From SFWF01 sp045537915 (GTDB taxonomy: Bacteria > Bacillota > Clostridia > Oscillospirales > Acutalibacteraceae): DNA of 64,000 nucleotides. The position numbers were made by a program, and so were the translations under genes. Positions within the stretch are counted from its first letter, which is position 1; every line of letters begins with the position of its first letter. Below the pieces are notes generated by a model, which ran no database searches, was not told the DNA's origin, and worked only from the letters and a program-made list of their open reading frames with translations. This document shows positions 16,416-26,113 of this stretch, one piece after another. Location: assembly GCA_045537915.1 (NCBI GenBank), contig JAZSQK010000011.1, forward strand, positions 1 to 64,000, given 5' to 3'.

Positions 16416-17906
16416 TTAGCCTTTCTTTTTCTTTGTTGAAACCGTGTTAGGATTCAACCATCTAAATAATTTCTTTAATCCAAATGATGCAGCCCATATA
16501 CCGCCTATTCCTACTATAAGCATCCACCACAAATTATCTCTTGTGTATTCCTTACGGTATTCTTTAAGCGCCATAGAATAGAAGTATTTGTCGTTTCCTT
16601 CTTTTAAAACTTCCATTGCTTCCTTATAATAACCCTGCTGCAAATAAGCGCGTCCTATACTTCTGTAAGCAATAGTATATTTATTATTCTGCTTAAGAAC
16701 ATCTTTCCAAAGGTCAACAGATTCTTCATAAAGTCCCTTTTTGTAATAACTAAGGGCCTCATATACATCAAGGATGTACTCTGTTGCAACAAAGGTGGTT
16801 ATGGAATTGTTTTTAGCATCAAGTATTAGGTATTCATCCTTATTCTTTTCTATAGCGGTAGGATTCTGAAACATACCTAATTTTGTTCCGAGTCCACCAA
16901 AAATACATACGAGATTGCTGTCACTATCATATTGGAATATTCGACCCCTTGTTGAATCAAGGGCGCTAATAATTCCGTTTTCGTCACAATAGACATCAAC
17001 AAATACACTGCTTACCATTTTGTTCTGGTCATCATACTGTAACTCGACATCACCATATGCAACCTGACCGTTCTGAGACTGAGGTGTTATAAGTATATTC
17101 TTTCCGATTGTGTTAAGACACTTTATTTCGTCTCCAACTTCAACACCTGTTGCAGTTGTGAAAAGATAGTCTTCCGAAGACAAAAATATATTGTTATACG
17201 GCGCAGGCAAAGCCTTCTGCATATAATCTAACTGCTCATCAGAAAAGATTTCCTTCCACATAGCAGCCAATCTTACGGCAGCAGAAACCTCTACATCATT
17301 AGGTGCGAAAAAGCCAACAAAGTTACCATCATGATTATAATGAAGTATACCCTGATAAACGTTTGAGTCTATAACATATATTGAAAGGTTCTCGTCCACC
17401 GCAACCTTCTGAGGTTTAAACTCAAGCTTTTCATTAACAGCTACCAGATCCTTACCATCCATGCTGATAACTACCTTGTTGTCCTTGTCTATCGCAACAA
17501 CACGGCGATTACCTGTATCACAGATATAGATAAGGTCATCTGGACCGTGGAAAACACCTTCGGGAGATGATAAAGCAGATGCCGTACCATCCTCTAAAAT
17601 TACCTCTGTAATTATTCTTACGAGCTTATAATCGGAATCAATAATAACTATTCGGTTATTGCCTGTATCTACTATATAGACGTTTCCATCTGTATGCACA
17701 TACAGATCTTTTGGTGCATCGAATGATGTCGTGCCAACAGTGTCTCCGGTAATTATGTCGTTTGCCACATAGGCTGCGGGCGCCGCATAGGATTTGTTAT
17801 GACCGTCATACATATAGTCAGTCTTAAGTGTTACTGCACTACAGGAAAGTGCCAGTGTGCAAAGCAGCACTAAAACAATTACAACGGTTGTTATGTACTT
17901 TTTCAC
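16416..17906 (-). CDS. Membrane-anchored NHL-repeat/TPR protein
   Basis: This 496-residue exported protein has an N-terminal signal peptide and then NHL-type beta-propeller repeats. Repeated units such as PKDLYVHTDGNVYIVDTGNN and PDDLIYICDTGNRRVVAID are clear at about 50-350. A TPR-like helical stretch at about 375-440 (AYRSIGRAYLQQGYYKEAM) precedes a C-terminal membrane segment (WWMLIVGIGGIWAASFGL) with a lysine tail. The propeller and TPR are thus likely outside the cell. The GTG at 17906 is preferred because AAAGGAG lies eight bases upstream; an ATG at 17924 would absorb that site into the protein. It probably serves as a surface scaffold or sugar-binding accessory of the importer. Confidence 0.7.
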   Translation of the reverse strand: MKKYITTVVIVLVLLCTLALSCSAVTLKTDYMYDGHNKSYAAPAAYVANDIITGDTVGTTSFDAPKDLYVHTDGNVYIVDTGNNRIVIIDSDYKLVRIITEVILEDGTASALSSPEGVFHGPDDLIYICDTGNRRVVAIDKDNKVVISMDGKDLVAVNEKLEFKPQKVAVDENLSIYVIDSNVYQGILHYNHDGNFVGFFAPNDVEVSAAVRLAAMWKEIFSDEQLDYMQKALPAPYNNIFLSSEDYLFTTATGVEVGDEIKCLNTIGKNILITPQSQNGQVAYGDVELQYDDQNKMVSSVFVDVYCDENGIISALDSTRGRIFQYDSDSNLVCIFGGLGTKLGMFQNPTAIEKNKDEYLILDAKNNSITTFVATEYILDVYEALSYYKKGLYEESVDLWKDVLKQNNKYTIAYRSIGRAYLQQGYYKEAMEVLKEGNDKYFYSMALKEYRKEYTRDNLWWMLIVGIGGIWAASFGLKKLFRWLNPNTVSTKKKKG

Positions 17907-17929
17907 AAAAACTTCTCCTTTCATGCGGT

Positions 17930-18781
17930 TTAATCCTTAATTCCGGAATGAGCCATTGTTTCCATGACTGATCCCTGACTTACTAAAAAGGCTATTATTG
18001 GCGGAATCATTAGTAAAACCGATGTTGCAGCAGCAACACCTGCTCTCATAATACCGCCGCTGTTAATCTGTGCAACCATGGTGGGAAGCATCTTTAACTG
18101 CTCACTATATATATACGAGCCACCGCCGTTTGACCAAGAAGCGACAAATGACAGGATGAACAAGGTCAGAGTGGCAGGTTTTACAGACGGAAATACAATT
18201 TTGAAGAAAATATACTTTTCTCCGGCGCCGTCTATTCTTGCAGCCTCTAAGATTTCATCAGGAATTGTTGACATAAACTGCATCATCAAGAATACGCCAA
18301 ACGAACCTGAAAGTGTCGGTAAAATGAATGCAAGATATGAATCCAGAATTCCCATCTTAGCCATAATGATATATCTGGGAAGTTCTGTAACAGCTCCGCT
18401 AAACAGAATAGCAAAAACGATTACCTTGTATATGATTCCTTTTAACGGGAATTTCTTCTTCGCCATAGGATAGGCTGCCATAGACGAAACCAAGATATAA
18501 AGTAAGGTTGAAGTAACAGATGTGAATACTGTGTTAAAGAGGTATCTCTCTACAGGTACTAGAGAGCTCGCCTGAAGTCTTATAATGTTTGCAAAATTCT
18601 CAAGCGTTGGATGGTAAACAACAAATCTCGGTGGGAAAAGGAATAATTCACTTACCGGCTTAAAGGCGTTTATAATCTGATAATAAAGCGGAAAAGCAAT
18701 GAACACTCCCATAAGTATCAGGAAGGTTCCGGAAATGATGTTACCATATATTGAACGAGAGTTGCCGACTCTTAATCTCAT
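17930..18781 (-). CDS. Carbohydrate ABC transporter permease (MalG type), second pair
   Basis: This 283-residue inner-membrane permease of the CUT1 sugar importer class has about six membrane helices. The EAA loop that contacts the ATPase is visible as EILEAARIDGAGEKYIFFKIVFP. It follows its partner permease with a 26-base gap. The operon has no ATPase gene, so an MsmK-like shared ATPase elsewhere is expected. The substrate is unknown but is likely an oligosaccharide. Confidence 0.88.
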   Translation of the reverse strand: MRLRVGNSRSIYGNIISGTFLILMGVFIAFPLYYQIINAFKPVSELFLFPPRFVVYHPTLENFANIIRLQASSLVPVERYLFNTVFTSVTSTLLYILVSSMAAYPMAKKKFPLKGIIYKVIVFAILFSGAVTELPRYIIMAKMGILDSYLAFILPTLSGSFGVFLMMQFMSTIPDEILEAARIDGAGEKYIFFKIVFPSVKPATLTLFILSFVASWSNGGGSYIYSEQLKMLPTMVAQINSGGIMRAGVAAATSVLLMIPPIIAFLVSQGSVMETMAHSGIKD

Positions 18782-18807
18782 AATATTTATTCTCCTTTCA
18801 ACCCTCG

Positions 18808-19707
18808 TTAATCATTACCAGCAATATGTCTTAACAAACTGTTAAGAGCGTTCCAGCTGACAACCATTATGATAAATAACACGACCGCTATAGCCGAAGC
18901 ATAACCCATTTCAAGTCTTGCTGAACTGTAGTCAGTAATATGAAGAACCAGAGTGTGTGTAGAATAGTCGGTGCTTGGGAAACCTGTCAACTGCTGACAC
19001 ACAGAGCCTATTGAGAATGAACCTGAAATCTGAAGCACTGCACCAATTAACAACTGCGGTCCCATCTGCGGTAAAGTTATATACCAAAGCTCTTGCCAAC
19101 GGTTTCTAACTCCGTCAATGGCGCCGGCTTCGAAATAAGACTTGTTAAGTCCTTGGAAGCCTGCAACGAAGGAAAGAAATCCTGTTCCCATACCGCCCCA
19201 TAAAATAACAATTACTACTACATAAAAGTTATATGCCGGATCCAGCAACCACTGTATCGGTGAATCAATAAAGCCGGTAGTCATAAGGAAACTGTTTAAA
19301 ATACCATAGGCATCATTACTGAAAAGATATGTCCAGACAAGATATGACGAACCTGCCAATGACGGGGTGTAAAACAGGAAGGTAAGAACTGTTCTTGCCG
19401 TACGTCCCAAATCGTTTATAAGCCATCCGTACACAAAACTCAAAATATAACCGATAGGTCCGGTTACAATTGCAAAGAGCAGTGTATTCATAAAGCCCTT
19501 AATAAACACATCATCATCAAGGAACAATCTTAAGTAATTGTTCAGACCTATAAAAGACGGTGTCTGAACCATATCAAAGTTTGTAAAACTCAATATAACA
19601 GCCGCTATAATCGGGATAATTGTGAAGACAACGAAGAATATTAGCCAAACAGATAAGAAGAAATAATCGTTGCCATAATTCTTAAAAAATGACTTAACTT
19701 TTTCCAT
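18808..19707 (-). CDS. Sugar ABC transporter permease (MalF type), second pair
   Basis: This 299-residue membrane protein starts with a short cytoplasmic N-terminus and has about six helices. The EAA-loop motif appears as SYFEAGAIDGVRNRWQELWY, followed by TLPQMGPQL. It pairs with the MalG-type permease directly downstream. It starts four bases after the stop of the substrate-binding protein gene. Confidence 0.88.
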   Translation of the reverse strand: MEKVKSFFKNYGNDYFFLSVWLIFFVVFTIIPIIAAVILSFTNFDMVQTPSFIGLNNYLRLFLDDDVFIKGFMNTLLFAIVTGPIGYILSFVYGWLINDLGRTARTVLTFLFYTPSLAGSSYLVWTYLFSNDAYGILNSFLMTTGFIDSPIQWLLDPAYNFYVVVIVILWGGMGTGFLSFVAGFQGLNKSYFEAGAIDGVRNRWQELWYITLPQMGPQLLIGAVLQISGSFSIGSVCQQLTGFPSTDYSTHTLVLHITDYSSARLEMGYASAIAVVLFIIMVVSWNALNSLLRHIAGND

Positions 19708-19711
19708 TGTC

Positions 19712-22450
19712 TCACTCCTCTATCAATTTAAGTTCAATAAGCTTTCTCATAAGCTCATTGTCTGTCTCACGGCCATAACGGTAAATAACATCGCGAGGAT
19801 TTTCATAACTGTAAACAACCTTTCTCCAAGCATTGTTGAAGTTACGTTCAAGATAATACGATGCCGGAGACTGCGGGGTTGCACTTACCCTTTCTCTCTG
19901 ATACGAAAGAGCATTTAACTCATCTATCGACCAGGACATTGTTTCAAGTGTTGACTTGTTTGCCGGGAAATATCTTACTGAAACACCAAACCTAATTTCA
20001 CATTCAAATGCAAAATCCTTTTGTGTCTTATCTCTGGTCCACCACTCAAGGAACTTGGTTGCAGCTTCCTTATTCTCGGCAGATTTCAGAATCATCGCAC
20101 CGCTAACCTTACAGCTTTCTGTGCGGTCAATAGTACCGTCTTCCTTTAATGTTCCGGGTATCGGAGCCATAGCCCATAAATTGTTAATTTCAATTGCACC
20201 AACAGCCAGTTGATTAAAGAAGGTTGCCTGTGCAATAATCATCGGAATCTGTCCTGTCCTGAATCGGTCAAGCGGAGAGAATGAAAGCGGTGCACCGTGT
20301 TTAACATAGAGTTCGGAATACTGTGCAAACGCATTTATTGATGCATCTGTTGTCATATTTGTAGAGGTAAGATCTTCATTATATACCGAGCTTCCCCTCT
20401 GCATTAGCAAAGCCTCATAAATAGCAAAACCTGCAGTTACACCTGTTTCCATTCCGGCTTTTTGAAGTTTCTTCATTACATCGTAGAAATCATCCCAGGT
20501 TTGAGGCACTTCTAGTCCGTATTCCTCGAAAATATCCGTTCTGTAGAAAAGCATATTGTAACACTGAACTTCCGGAAGAGCAAAAACCTTGTCTTTGTAA
20601 GACAGTCGTATAAATGCAGAATCATAGAAGCGGGATTTAACCTCTTCAAAGTTCTCCATCTCTGTTGCAAGATCAACAACCGCATTACGGAAATAAAAGT
20701 TAGAGAGAGTGCTAGCAGGTACAAATAACGCAACATCGGGACCTTTTCCTGATGCAAGTGCCTGAAGAATAACGCCTCCGTCCATCAATGAAATGTTCGT
20801 AAGTATGCCTGTTTCAGAATAAAAATCGCTACGTACAAGCTGAGTAACGATCTGCGCCTGGTCACGACCTGTTGCAAAGCCTGTGGTTTCCTGGGCATTT
20901 GTTGTTACCCAAATATCAATAGACTCTTTCGCATCACCTGAAGCTGCGCCTACAGAATTGTAATCACCTGCAAACGAACTTAGGAAGCTTTTTATTCTAA
21001 AGCCCATAACCTCCCAGAAGCTTGCAGTATTTGCATTCTCGTTAACATCAGCCGAACGAATTGTAATAGAATCTAGTTCAAGGGGCTGACTGCTAAGGGT
21101 TGATATAATACTAGCAAGTGTATTTATCTGCGCACGAATGCTATCCTGCTTAGTCGGTATTTTTCTTGCGTTTTGAGAAAGTTCGCGAAGAAGAGATACA
21201 GCCTGTTCAAGCTGAGAAGTCGTTGAGTTCCTTTCGCCCTCCTTCTCTTCAAAGAATCCCATTATTTGTTCTATCTCATCTGCACTTTCAGCAAGAATTT
21301 CCAAAATGCCGTCTATATGGTCCTCAATATCGTAATCTCTGAAACTATCAGGTGTTTCTCCGACAATAACAACTATTTTAGTGTATAAATTGTTTAATCT
21401 TCTGACGATATTCTGAATATTTTGAAGGGGAACGGCTGCAGAACCGAGAACAACCTTCATCTTTATCTCGTGTTCGCCCTTGGTTAGCCAAACTTCAGCG
21501 GGATTACCTTCTTTATCAGAAATTGACTGAATACTAAATCCCTCAGAGGATTTGAAAACAGTTTCATTCATTCCCTCAAAAAGAATTTCTCCATCAATAT
21601 AAAGCTGCCGTCTTACCGGCTGTCCTTGGTTCGTGTTCTGACGATATTTAAAATCAATGTTGTAAAAACCATCTTCAGGAACGTCTATCTTCCAAGAAAC
21701 CCACTGGCCCGGAGTCGCAAAACCTGATCCGCCAAGAACATTATACATAATGTTTACGGGGTCATTAGGTGTAACCGAAGGTGAGGAACGATCATAAACT
21801 ACCGATATCTCAGGATGAGATTTCTGATATAACAGTTCTGCCTCAATTGTTTTTGAAAATCCTGTAATATTAGATGTTTTATTTATGTTAGCACGATACT
21901 CCTCATATGTAGGTAACTTTACATATGGAACCAATCTGATTTCACGGATTATCAAATTTTCACGGATCATAGTAAATTTAAGAGTGTGTTTGCCTACAGA
22001 ATAATTTAATCCTGCCTCAGTATAACCGGTTTCATCAGCCAATAAAAATCTTATTGTCTGGAATTCCTCTTTTACTTCCTGAGAAGGTATTCTTTCGTTT
22101 CCGATATCGTCGGTTTCAAAGCGCTCTCCCTCAAGCACATTTGACCAAATGTGCGGGATATCCAAAACCAACTGATCCGCCCCATCTATGATAATTCCAA
22201 AATGCGGGGTTACGGATTTCTGGTAAACGGTTTTATACTCAACCTCAAGAAAATATCTGCCTTCTGTCGCAAGGTCTATTTCATAGCTTAAGCTATCGCC
22301 CTGATTAAAAGCAAATCCAGACTCATCTGAAGCCAAAACAATATTATCATAGGACGGCTGCTCTGCAGAAACACAAAGGATGGGAAGAAAGCACTGCAAC
22401 ATTATTGCAGCGGAAATAATTATAGCAATCTTTTTTAACATTTTCTTCAC
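19712..22450 (-). CDS. Extracellular solute-binding protein with N-terminal carbohydrate-binding-like domains
   Basis: At 912 residues this is about twice the usual 430-450 of a sugar-binding protein. A signal peptide of about 29 residues ends in CVSA, with no convincing lipobox. Two beta-sandwich modules of carbohydrate-binding type follow (about 35-175 and 195-345; SYEIDLATEGRYFLEVEYKT and VSWKIDVPEDGFYNIDFKYR are parallel motifs). A helical linker (about 350-480) leads to a family-1 solute-binding domain (about 515-910) with GKGPDVALFVPAS, ALPEVQCYNMLFYRTDIFEEYG and PQTWDDFYDVMKKL. It sits between two permease pairs. The extra modules could capture polymer or substitute for a lipid anchor, which is inference. 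Confidence 0.85.
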   Translation of the reverse strand: MKKMLKKIAIIISAAIMLQCFLPILCVSAEQPSYDNIVLASDESGFAFNQGDSLSYEIDLATEGRYFLEVEYKTVYQKSVTPHFGIIIDGADQLVLDIPHIWSNVLEGERFETDDIGNERIPSQEVKEEFQTIRFLLADETGYTEAGLNYSVGKHTLKFTMIRENLIIREIRLVPYVKLPTYEEYRANINKTSNITGFSKTIEAELLYQKSHPEISVVYDRSSPSVTPNDPVNIMYNVLGGSGFATPGQWVSWKIDVPEDGFYNIDFKYRQNTNQGQPVRRQLYIDGEILFEGMNETVFKSSEGFSIQSISDKEGNPAEVWLTKGEHEIKMKVVLGSAAVPLQNIQNIVRRLNNLYTKIVVIVGETPDSFRDYDIEDHIDGILEILAESADEIEQIMGFFEEKEGERNSTTSQLEQAVSLLRELSQNARKIPTKQDSIRAQINTLASIISTLSSQPLELDSITIRSADVNENANTASFWEVMGFRIKSFLSSFAGDYNSVGAASGDAKESIDIWVTTNAQETTGFATGRDQAQIVTQLVRSDFYSETGILTNISLMDGGVILQALASGKGPDVALFVPASTLSNFYFRNAVVDLATEMENFEEVKSRFYDSAFIRLSYKDKVFALPEVQCYNMLFYRTDIFEEYGLEVPQTWDDFYDVMKKLQKAGMETGVTAGFAIYEALLMQRGSSVYNEDLTSTNMTTDASINAFAQYSELYVKHGAPLSFSPLDRFRTGQIPMIIAQATFFNQLAVGAIEINNLWAMAPIPGTLKEDGTIDRTESCKVSGAMILKSAENKEAATKFLEWWTRDKTQKDFAFECEIRFGVSVRYFPANKSTLETMSWSIDELNALSYQRERVSATPQSPASYYLERNFNNAWRKVVYSYENPRDVIYRYGRETDNELMRKLIELKLIEE

Positions 22451-22451
22451 C

Positions 22452-23417
22452 TCATCCTACAATTCCGCTGCGTTCCAGACCCTGTCTGAAGAACTTCTGA
22501 GTAAATATGAATACTAATAAGAGCGGTAAAAGTCCAAACAATAAAGTAGCGTTCTGTATTGGAATTTTATAATAATTGTTTCTCTGATCAATCGGCAGTA
22601 TTTTTTCCAAGGTGCCGCCGATGCTCATAAGAGCAACTGCCAGAGTTCTCTTACCTGACAGATACATATATGGTCCGTAATAATCCGACCAATACCATAC
22701 TAGCGAAAACAGTCCGCATATAAATAATGATGTTTTAGCATTTGGAAGCATAACGCGTATAAAGGTTTTAAAATATCCGCATCCGTCAATTCTTGCGGCT
22801 TCCTCAAGCTCAACAGGCATCGTCATAAAGAACATTCTGAAAATTAAGACAAAAAGTCCCGATCTCATACCCTGGCCAAGAAAGGCAGGGAGAAGGAATG
22901 CAAGATAAGAGTCTATAAGTGTTACCCCGCTTCCGACACCGTTTATTGCCTCAATAATGTTAAAGAAATCCATATCCATCATTATGAGATAACTGGGTAT
23001 CTGAATCATCTGTGTCGGCATCATTATTGTGATTATAACAAATATAAACAAAATACCGTTACCCTTGAACTTAAACCTAGCAAAGCCATAGCCTGTCATT
23101 GCACAGACGAAAAGCTGTCCTATTGTGGATCCTGCAGATATTATTATGGTGTTCAGCATAGGCGACCACAATTTAAGCTTAGAGATAGCAAATTGAAAAT
23201 GACTCCACGTGAAATTCTTAGGTATCCAAACGACTGTAACATCATAGAAATCCTTGGCATCTCTGATTGCCATACTTAACATATATATAAGCGGATACAA
23301 AATAACAAAGCTTATGCAAATGAGGAAAAAGGCTCTCATAATGCTGAAAACCACTCGTCCTGCATAATACACAGCACCAATATTACCTCTAGTTAACTCA
23401 TTATTAGGTTGTTGCAT
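22452..23417 (-). CDS. Carbohydrate ABC transporter permease (MalG type), first pair
   Basis: This 321-residue permease of the CUT1 class has about six membrane helices. Its EAA loop reads VELEEAARIDGCGYFKTFIR followed by VMLPNAKTSL. An N-terminal cytoplasmic tail of about 25 residues precedes the first helix. It ends one base before the start of the binding-protein gene, so translation is probably coupled. Confidence 0.88.
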   Translation of the reverse strand: MQQPNNELTRGNIGAVYYAGRVVFSIMRAFFLICISFVILYPLIYMLSMAIRDAKDFYDVTVVWIPKNFTWSHFQFAISKLKLWSPMLNTIIISAGSTIGQLFVCAMTGYGFARFKFKGNGILFIFVIITIMMPTQMIQIPSYLIMMDMDFFNIIEAINGVGSGVTLIDSYLAFLLPAFLGQGMRSGLFVLIFRMFFMTMPVELEEAARIDGCGYFKTFIRVMLPNAKTSLFICGLFSLVWYWSDYYGPYMYLSGKRTLAVALMSIGGTLEKILPIDQRNNYYKIPIQNATLLFGLLPLLLVFIFTQKFFRQGLERSGIVG

Positions 23418-23433
23418 TATTCAGTTATCCTCC

Positions 23434-24336
23434 TTATCTTGAATTCTTGGCAACCATCTTGCTTCCTATCAGGAATATTGCTGCTACGATAAGCAAGATG
23501 ACAATAAAGTACATCCACATCATTGCCGAGGCGAAAGCATAATCAAAACCTTCCTGCGCAATGGCTAAACAATAGTTGATAACACCGTTTGTGGAGCTCA
23601 TACACTCGGTAATAAATGTGTATACAAGGTTTGCAAGTATAAAGGGCGATATAACAGGGAATGTTATTTTCCAGAAAATTTCCCAGCCTGTCGCACCTTC
23701 AACCTTTGCGGCCTCATAATATGACTCAGGTATCGAAAGTAGACCGATAAGGAAAATAAGTATCTGAATTCCACTCTTCCAGATAAGCGATGCTACGTTT
23801 GACACCATTCCTGTAAGCGGTTCAACCACTGCCTGAGGTATTCCGCTGTTCAAAAGGAAGGATGTCAATAATGTTACGTCAAAAATGTTCGAGGCTCCAG
23901 ATGTTGTTCCCATATCGATAGAACCCATACCGCTGGCCATCGTAGTTCCGAAAACTCCTGTAGTAACAATAACGGGAAGGAAGAAAATTGCTCTTACCAA
24001 ACCTCTTCCCTTAAACTCCTGATTAAGCAATATAGCAATGAAAAGGCTGAATACAACAATTATCGGCACAGCATAAATAAAAAACTCAAATGCTCCGGTA
24101 AATTTGGGAGGATAATTTACGTCCGATGTCCATGCATATATGTAGTGAGCAAACGGGCCGCCTTCAAGTGGTGATAGTTCATATCCACCTCCACGTCCCA
24201 TACTGAATTCGAAGAAAGAGAACGATAGGAATGTTATTACGGGTTGCAGAAAGAAATAAACCAAACCTATAACCCAAGGTAAAATAAACATCCATCCGGC
24301 AAATGCTTGCCGTCCTCTCATGCTTAATTTTTTCAT
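23434..24336 (-). CDS. Sugar ABC transporter permease (MalF type), first pair
   Basis: This 300-residue membrane permease shows the EAA-loop motif ESYYEAAKVEGATGWEIFWK followed by ITFPVISPFI, and has about six helices. It is the first gene of the eight-gene import operon. The ATG at 24336 is chosen because GGAGG lies eight bases upstream; a frame-open ATG at 24354 would place that site inside the protein. Confidence 0.88.
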   Translation of the reverse strand: MKKLSMRGRQAFAGWMFILPWVIGLVYFFLQPVITFLSFSFFEFSMGRGGGYELSPLEGGPFAHYIYAWTSDVNYPPKFTGAFEFFIYAVPIIVVFSLFIAILLNQEFKGRGLVRAIFFLPVIVTTGVFGTTMASGMGSIDMGTTSGASNIFDVTLLTSFLLNSGIPQAVVEPLTGMVSNVASLIWKSGIQILIFLIGLLSIPESYYEAAKVEGATGWEIFWKITFPVISPFILANLVYTFITECMSSTNGVINYCLAIAQEGFDYAFASAMMWMYFIVILLIVAAIFLIGSKMVAKNSR

Positions 24337-24411
24337 TAATTCAACCTCCATCAAAAATCAATATGTCTATCTTTATAAGAACAACATACCTCATAATAAT
24401 ATAGCATATAT

Positions 24412-24440
24412 ATTTTATAACTTTTTCACAAGAATGTCTA
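24412..24440 (-). promoter_or_regulatory. Promoter of the sugar ABC operon
   Basis: Minus-strand -35 TAGACA (24435-24440) and -10 TAAAAT (24412-24417) are separated by 17 bases, about 75 bases upstream of the first permease start. Upstream lie inverted arms TTTTCAGCA (24457-24465) and TGCTGAAAA (24503-24511) and an AGTGCTAAT motif (24511-24519) also found before the AraC gene. The 339-base region up to the glyS stop holds no gene. Confidence 0.65.
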
Positions 24441-24637
24441 TAAAAAATATGGTAATTTTTCAGCACAATTTGTTCAAAAATCACAGTTATTTCATTATTT
24501 TTTGCTGAAAAGTGCTAATCGAATAAAAAATTAATAAAATCTGCCGCTTGACGAAGTTCCTCAAAATTCGACTCTTTCGCACAAGGCTAGACAGAATATA
24601 TGCAATCTGAAGATTTTGTGTTAATATTGTTTTATCC

Positions 24638-24667
24638 AAAAAGCCCGACTTATCAGTCGGGCTTTTT
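24638..24667 (-). terminator. Terminator of glyS
   Basis: A perfect 13-base-pair stem (AAAAAGCCCGACT / AGTCGGGCTTTTT, four-base loop) lies just after the glyS stop codon. It carries T runs in both directions. Confidence 0.9.
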
Positions 24668-24675
24668 ACTTTTTA

Positions 24676-26049
24676 TCAGAATTCAATCTTTTCCGAAATA
24701 AATGCAACCAGATTTTCTATCTTAACCCTTGTCTGCTCCATTGTATCACGGTCACGTACGGTTACGCAACCGTCCAGGGTGGAATCAAAGTCATAGGTTA
24801 TACAGAAGGGTGTTCCTATCTCATCCTCACGGCGATAACGCTTACCGATAGAACCTGCATCATCATAATCCACCATGAAGTGCTTTGCGAGAAGATCGTA
24901 TACCTCCCCTGCCTGCTCACTCAGCTTCTTGGAAAGCGGAAGAACTGCGCACTTAAAGGGAGCGAGTGCAGGATGCAGACGAAGAACCACTCTGGTCTCT
25001 CCCTTATCGTCCTGTTCCTCATCATAAGCATCGCACAGGAATGCAAGAAGTACACGGTCTGCACCCAAAGAAGGTTCAACAACATAAGGAACATAGTGTT
25101 CGTTCTTGTCCTGATCAAAATATTCAAGGCTCTTACCGCTTGCCTCCTGATGACGACCGAGGTCGTAATTTGTGCGGTCGGCAATGCCCCAGAGTTCTCC
25201 CCAACCGAACGGGAATAAAAACTCGATGTCTGTTGTAGCCTTAGAATAGAAGGAAAGCTCTTCTTTTTCGTGGTCACGAAGTCTTATATTTTCTTCCTTG
25301 ATTCCAAGATTTAAAAGCCAGTTCTTGCAGAAATCCTTCCAGTAATAGAACCAGTCAAGGTCGGTATCAGGTTCGCAGAAGAATTCGCACTCCATCTGCT
25401 CAAACTCACGGGTACGGAAGATAAAGTTGCCAGGAGTTATCTCATTTCTGAAGGATTTACCTATCTGGCAAACTCCAAACGGAAGCTTTCTTCTTGTTGA
25501 CCTTTGAATGTTTGCATAGTTTACAAAAATTCCCTGAGCAGTCTCGGGGCGAAGATAAACTTCATTTTTTGCATCTTCGGTAACACCTATAAAGGTTTTG
25601 AACATAAGGTTGAACTTTCTGATATCGGTAAAGTCCTTAGAACCGCATTCAGGGCACTCGATACTTTTGTCCTTAATATACTCGCTCATCTGTTCAAAGG
25701 TCATGCCCTCTGCGTGACCGCCGAAATCCTCAATAAGCTTGTCGGCTCTGTGACGGGCGTGACAGGATTTGCAATCCATCAAGGGATCGGAAAAGCCTCC
25801 GACGTGACCCGAGGTAACCCAGGTTTCAGGGTTCATAATGATGGCAGAATCAAGTCCTACATTATACTTGTTCTCCTGAACAAACTTTTTCCACCAAGCC
25901 TTTTTTACGTTGTTCTTAAACTCAACGCCGAGCGGACCGTAATCCCAAGAGTTAGAAAGTCCACCGTATATTTCCGAGCCTGAAAAAACAAAACCTCTCG
26001 CTTTTGCAAGGGAAACTATCGTATCCATGCTCTTTTTGCTGTTATCCAT
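24676..26049 (-). CDS. glyS: Glycyl-tRNA synthetase (dimeric class II type)
   Basis: This 457-residue cytosolic enzyme attaches glycine to tRNA-Gly using ATP. The N-terminus (AKARGFVFSGSEIYGGLSNSWDYGP) is typical of the homodimeric eukaryote/Bacillota-type enzyme. A four-cysteine zinc-type insert follows (CKSCH and CPECG). The class II motifs are seen as RPETAQGIF and FRNEITPGNFIFRTREFEQME. An anticodon-binding domain fills the C-terminus. GGAGG precedes the ATG. The upstream region is too short for a T-box, which is often present before glycyl-tRNA synthetase genes in related bacteria. Confidence 0.95.
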   Translation of the reverse strand: MDNSKKSMDTIVSLAKARGFVFSGSEIYGGLSNSWDYGPLGVEFKNNVKKAWWKKFVQENKYNVGLDSAIIMNPETWVTSGHVGGFSDPLMDCKSCHARHRADKLIEDFGGHAEGMTFEQMSEYIKDKSIECPECGSKDFTDIRKFNLMFKTFIGVTEDAKNEVYLRPETAQGIFVNYANIQRSTRRKLPFGVCQIGKSFRNEITPGNFIFRTREFEQMECEFFCEPDTDLDWFYYWKDFCKNWLLNLGIKEENIRLRDHEKEELSFYSKATTDIEFLFPFGWGELWGIADRTNYDLGRHQEASGKSLEYFDQDKNEHYVPYVVEPSLGADRVLLAFLCDAYDEEQDDKGETRVVLRLHPALAPFKCAVLPLSKKLSEQAGEVYDLLAKHFMVDYDDAGSIGKRYRREDEIGTPFCITYDFDSTLDGCVTVRDRDTMEQTRVKIENLVAFISEKIEF

Positions 26050-26084
26050 AAGTATAGGCCTCCGAATATTTCAATATACTAATA

Positions 26085-26113
26085 ATATTATTAAATATCT
26101 ATTATTTTGTCAA
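26085..26113 (-). promoter_or_regulatory. Promoter of glyS
   Basis: Minus-strand -35 TTGACA (26108-26113) and -10 TAATAT (26085-26090) have a 17-base spacer. The -35 is embedded in an inverted repeat shared with the divergent promoter. Confidence 0.7.
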
